NCBI GenBank assembly: GCA_917880885.1
Contig: OU862919.1
Location: 51,559,058-51,623,057 of the forward strand
From: Limnephilus marmoratus
Lineage: Eukaryota; Arthropoda; Insecta; Trichoptera; Limnephilidae
Length of the DNA: 64,000 nt
Reading direction: 5' to 3'
The notes beneath the pieces were generated by a model. It saw nothing but the letters and a program-made list of their open reading frames with translations. It had not been told where the DNA came from and made no database searches. Position numbers and translations under genes: made by a program. Below, piece after piece: positions 61,230 to 64,000 of the stretch (the first letter of the stretch is position 1; every line of letters starts with the position of its first letter).

Positions 61230-62105
61230 AGCCCGCGCAGACAGCAAGCGTTCCGCGTTCTTTGTAAGTAGTTGACCACTATAGCGCCGCGCAGACACAG
61301 CAGCAGGCAGACCGCGCCGGTCAGTGTGAACGCTTACGTTTTTGCGTACTATTGTCAGAATTACAAAGAACGCGTGGAACGCTTCGCTCGCAAGATGACC
61401 GACACCGAAAAATTAATTGATTTAGTAAGGGAAAGGCAGTTTTTATATAATCTTAGTGACACAGACTGTATAATTATAAAAATATTTTTATATGCACCAG
61501 ATTTAAATGTCCGGGTTAAATTTTCCCCGCAGGAAAAACTAAACCCTTTCACACACTTCCCCAAATGTTCATCTAGTCAATCCACGCTATGCAATTGCAC
61601 TATATGTATAAGTATTGTAAAAACAAAATAATACAAGAACAACAAGTCGACCTACCAGAGACCAAATGGGAAAATAATTCTATAAATAACTATATATTTA
61701 TTATTTTATAATTATAGTTATATTTTTTTTTATATAATTATGCATTTCATTAAAGCTACTTATTGACATTCGGAAGTAAATAATAAAAAAACGTTCTTCA
61801 TCTTTAAGTAATTCAGGAAAAAGAATACTGAACTCTCCTTTTCATTTCGCTCTGTGTTAATTGGATGCACCCAGTGACTTCTTTTCTTTTTACACTCTTC
61901 CAAAGTCAACAAAAGCAATGCTTCGTCTTCTGAAGACGAACTATCAAAATACGTGTTTCAGGTACAAGCTTTTTAGGAAAATGGAACGCAGAATATTTGA
62001 CCGTGTGCTGTGTGAGTTAGAACTCGCGTAGAACGCAACCGGCAGAACGCTAGGTGAACGCCAGTGAACGCTGAACGCTGAACGCTTAGCTGTCTGCGCG
62101 GGCTC
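61230..62105 (+). mobile_element. PIF/Harbinger-like element with TAA target duplication
   Basis: 876 bp. Perfect 17-bp terminal inverted repeats GAGCCCGCGCAGACAGC, extended by imperfect matches to GCGTTC. TAA on both sides (61227-61229 and 62106-62108) is the classic 3-bp Harbinger target. Inside is the start of a MADF-type protein but no transposase. Near the right end, three GAACGCTGAACGCT-like repeats occur. Non-autonomous, derived from a longer element. Confidence 0.8.
61395..61466 (+). pseudogene. MADF domain start (transposon accessory protein fragment)
   Basis: ATG 61395 begins MTDTEKLIDLVRERQFLYNLSDTD, the first helices of a MADF (Myb/SANT-like) domain (pattern: acidic start, LIxLVxxRxxLYxxxxxx). 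The sequence departs from the family after SDTD. MADF proteins partner the Harbinger transposase in DNA binding. The frame continues to 61631 without recognisable content. Confidence 0.65.
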
Positions 62106-62164
62106 TAATAGATTCACGCGGACGATAATTAAAAATATATATATACTTTTTAATGTAGCTATAT

Positions 62165-62335
62165 CTTTGTGGTTATCCATTATAGATAAATGAAACAATT
62201 TAGCTTTGTTTTAACCACTTATTATTAGTATAGGTTTGCCCCGAAGAAGGAACGGTCATTCCGAAACCGGTCGGCTTTACTCAAATATATAAGTGGTTCA
62301 AAAAAAGTTAAATTGTTTCATTAAAAAAAAATAAC
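62165..62335 (+). mobile_element. Diverged hammerhead fold-back element (family B relative)
   Basis: GGTTATCCATTATAGATAAATG and the arms TGAAACAATTTAGCTTTGTT / AAGTTAAATTGTTTCATT and AACCACTTAT / ATAAGTGGTT match the outer part of the element at 57238. Only one hammerhead-like motif remains, and no target duplication was found. It lies directly after the Harbinger element. Confidence 0.6.
62238..62275 (+). ncRNA. Hammerhead-like motif with altered core
   Basis: Stem I GCC/GGC, then CCGAAGA where CTGAAGA is expected (U4 changed to C), an A, stem II GGAA/TTCC, GAA, ACCGGT, C, GGC. U4 is part of the catalytic core, so cleavage is probably lost or much reduced. The helices are still kept. Confidence 0.45.
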
Positions 62336-62559
62336 TCTCTGATTAACTCGAGTGATCTTTATCTTATTTTGAGCATGGTGAAGTATGTAAAAAATTCAGT
62401 TAATGTAATTAAGAAAACTCAGGCAATTTCCATCCTTAATCTTAGCCTCCTCAGCTGCTTCAGCACATCCTTCAGCCCGACAAAATAGGGATGACATAGT
62501 TTACTGATTCAGGACAATTGGGTCTTAAGTTGCATTACATACACAAGTATCAATGGATA

Positions 62560-63530
62560 AAATTTGTGTAAATTGCCACCGGTGACACTTAGAAGATTTC
62601 ATAATCTTCTCTTTCATAGTGTGCGCGAGTTTAATTATTTTAAGGAAAAACGCCTTTTCCGAGTTATGTTAATTTTAAGATGAATTAATTGTTTGCCTTA
62701 ACTACACTGCAGTAAAATACTCGTAGTAGTTATACATCTAGTAAAGTTAGCCTCCCAAAAACTGGGCGTACTGTGCAGGGCCCGTAGATACTTTAATAGT
62801 ATACAACTGCTAACCCTGTACAAATCACAAGTGCGCCACACGGTTGAATTTGGCAGCCACCTCTAATCTGGAGCTCCAAAATACCTGAAAAATACCCTCG
62901 ACTCTGTGCAGAAACGGGCGGTCCGTTTAATAGATTCTCCCATCTTAACAAACGGATTGAAATCTTTAGAGCACAGGCATCGGGTGGGAATGCTATCCTT
63001 GTTCTACCGGTATTATAATGGAAGATGCTTCGAGGAACTAGCATCATTGATCCATTCGGCACGGGTGCATAGTCGGGAAACACGCCAAACGCGTGCCCAA
63101 CATTTGTACAGCTGTTGAACACAAGAACGGGTCGTTTCTTCGACTCGTTCTTGTGTTCAACAGCTCGGCTGTGGAATGATTTGCCGGCCTCTGTGTTTCC
63201 TCCTTTCTACAAAATGGGTCTCTTCAAGACCAAAGTTCATTCCTTCCTCTCCTCAAAAAGACCCTCCACATAGCATCCCAGATGACATAGGCCCTGAGGG
63301 AAATCATCTTCCTCAGGGCCTCCTGTGTGGAGTTAATGTAAAAAAAAACTGCAATATGAATATGAATAAATAGTTTTGTCCATAAACAAACTCAAATTCT
63401 TCAAGACAGGCTAACAAACACAACATTGGATTGAATCATCGGTACAATTTTGCATTTGTATATATTTTCGAAAGATTTGAGTTAATTTATGGACAAATAT
63501 AGCTATTTTGCAAATATATTTTAAAGCGTA
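62560..63530. mobile_element. Fold-back MITE, family M (copy 3), split by a LINE
   Basis: Left part 62560-62710: GTGTGCGCGAGTTTAATTAT and TTTAAGATGAATTAATTGTT follow the left arm of copy 1. Right part from 63350: AATATGAATAAATAGTTTTG, ACTCAAATTCTTCAAGACAG and the opposite arm to about 63530. The LINE-B fragment (62735-63345) lies between them, so it was inserted into the MITE. Confidence 0.6.
62735..63345 (+). pseudogene. LINE-B 3' end, best copy
   Basis: In broken frames: LYKSQVRHTVEFGSHL-like, then LDSVQKRAVRLIDSPILTNGLKSLEHRHRVGMLSLFYRYYNGRC, FEELASLIHSARVHSRETRQ and later LWN-like sequence. The tail is CAAAAAGACCCTCCACATAG, CCCTGAGGGAAATCATCTTC and CTCAGGGCCTCCTGTGTGGA, an A-run follows. 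A local inverted duplication (GTTGAACACAAGAACGGGTCG with its inverse) sits at about 63113-63163. It belongs to the Jockey/CR1-type group by this C-terminus. Confidence 0.8.
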
Positions 63531-64000
63531 ACTTGGATAAAGCGTTCTCTCGTAAAATAGCACATCTGTCGTTTTACATTTGAGTAATGATTCTATAATA
63601 ATGCGATGATACGATAATCAAGCCATGTACCCAGCGAGGCACTGGTGCTAGCCACTCCATCCCAGTTCTCTTCTCATCTGGTTCAAATATATTTTTCGAC
63701 TCATTAAGCTTCCATGTTTTCATGCTCTGACCTGATACCTACCAGGAGCACAGAAACAAACAGGAGGTACACACAGTAATAATACATTCAGAATATGTGT
63801 GTATTTTTATATTGAACCGAATGAAGAGTGAAGGGGTTGGGGTGGGTGTGGGGGAGGGTTATTAATGAGCTCCAGCCCCACTCTTGGCTTTGTCTCTAGG
63901 GGAGATGATTAATCTGGTTGCCCGTTTTGTTTTTTAACGTTTGTTGAAACATTCGCGATTAAAATTACACACAACCTGAAAATTTTAATGCAGGAATGTG
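63531..64000. other. No gene recognised
   Basis: AT-rich end of the window with a GT/GA-rich patch at 63830-63870. Confidence 0.5.

Overview
This is eukaryotic DNA, almost certainly from an insect: AT-rich, gene-poor and very repeat-rich, with tRNA-headed SINEs, several non-LTR retrotransposon (LINE) lineages, Ty3/gypsy, PIF/Harbinger-like and hAT-type elements, GGTAGGTACC-like simple sequence and a degenerate CCTAA tract. The order cannot be fixed from the sequence alone. Nothing looks bacterial: there are no operons, rRNA genes or CRISPR arrays. One short GC-rich block (3514-3644) with good splice signals is the only convincing candidate for a host exon, so much of the window may be intron or intergenic DNA.

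Layout. 1-10780: old repeats, a SINE (2738-3162), the candidate exon, an older SINE carrying two inserted fold-back MITEs (6341-7290), another MITE (8541-8910) and a LINE fragment. 10781-16000: a very young Ty3/gypsy element on the minus strand with identical 279-bp LTRs, PBS, polypurine tract, gag and pol, and one frame break in an A8 run. 16158-17402: a tandem array of a 414-bp tRNA-like unit inserted as one piece (12-bp target duplication), then a tRNA-headed element carrying a hammerhead-like motif. 18775-22075: a 5'-truncated LINE and a LINE scrap interrupted by a PIF/Harbinger-like element (22076-23164). 23-26 kb: SINEs and LINE tails. 27.3-31.4 kb: an apparently intact two-ORF LINE. 32-43 kb: LINE fragments, nested small elements and minisatellites. 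43-56 kb: SINE and LINE pieces, a hAT MITE with a perfect 8-bp target duplication, a higher-order minisatellite and two hammerhead-bearing elements. 56-64 kb: more MITEs, two more complete hammerhead-bearing inserts plus one diverged one, a PIF/Harbinger-like element with a MADF-type fragment, and a MITE split by a LINE.

The most interesting theme is a set of small fold-back elements at 48.5, 53.3, 57.2, 60.8 and 62.2 kb, with relics at 32.6 and 47.3 kb and a tRNA-headed relative at 17.2 kb. Each carries, on one or both strands, the arrangement CTGANGA - stem II - GAA - short palindrome - H17, which is the catalytic core of a hammerhead ribozyme with a stem III so short that it is itself a palindrome (ACATGT, ACCGGT or ACGT). 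Four are flanked by perfect 13-15-bp target duplications, so they were inserted as units. Small dimer-forming hammerheads are known from Penelope-like retroelements. No Penelope reverse transcriptase is present here, so these look like non-autonomous ribozyme-bearing retroelements mobilised in trans.
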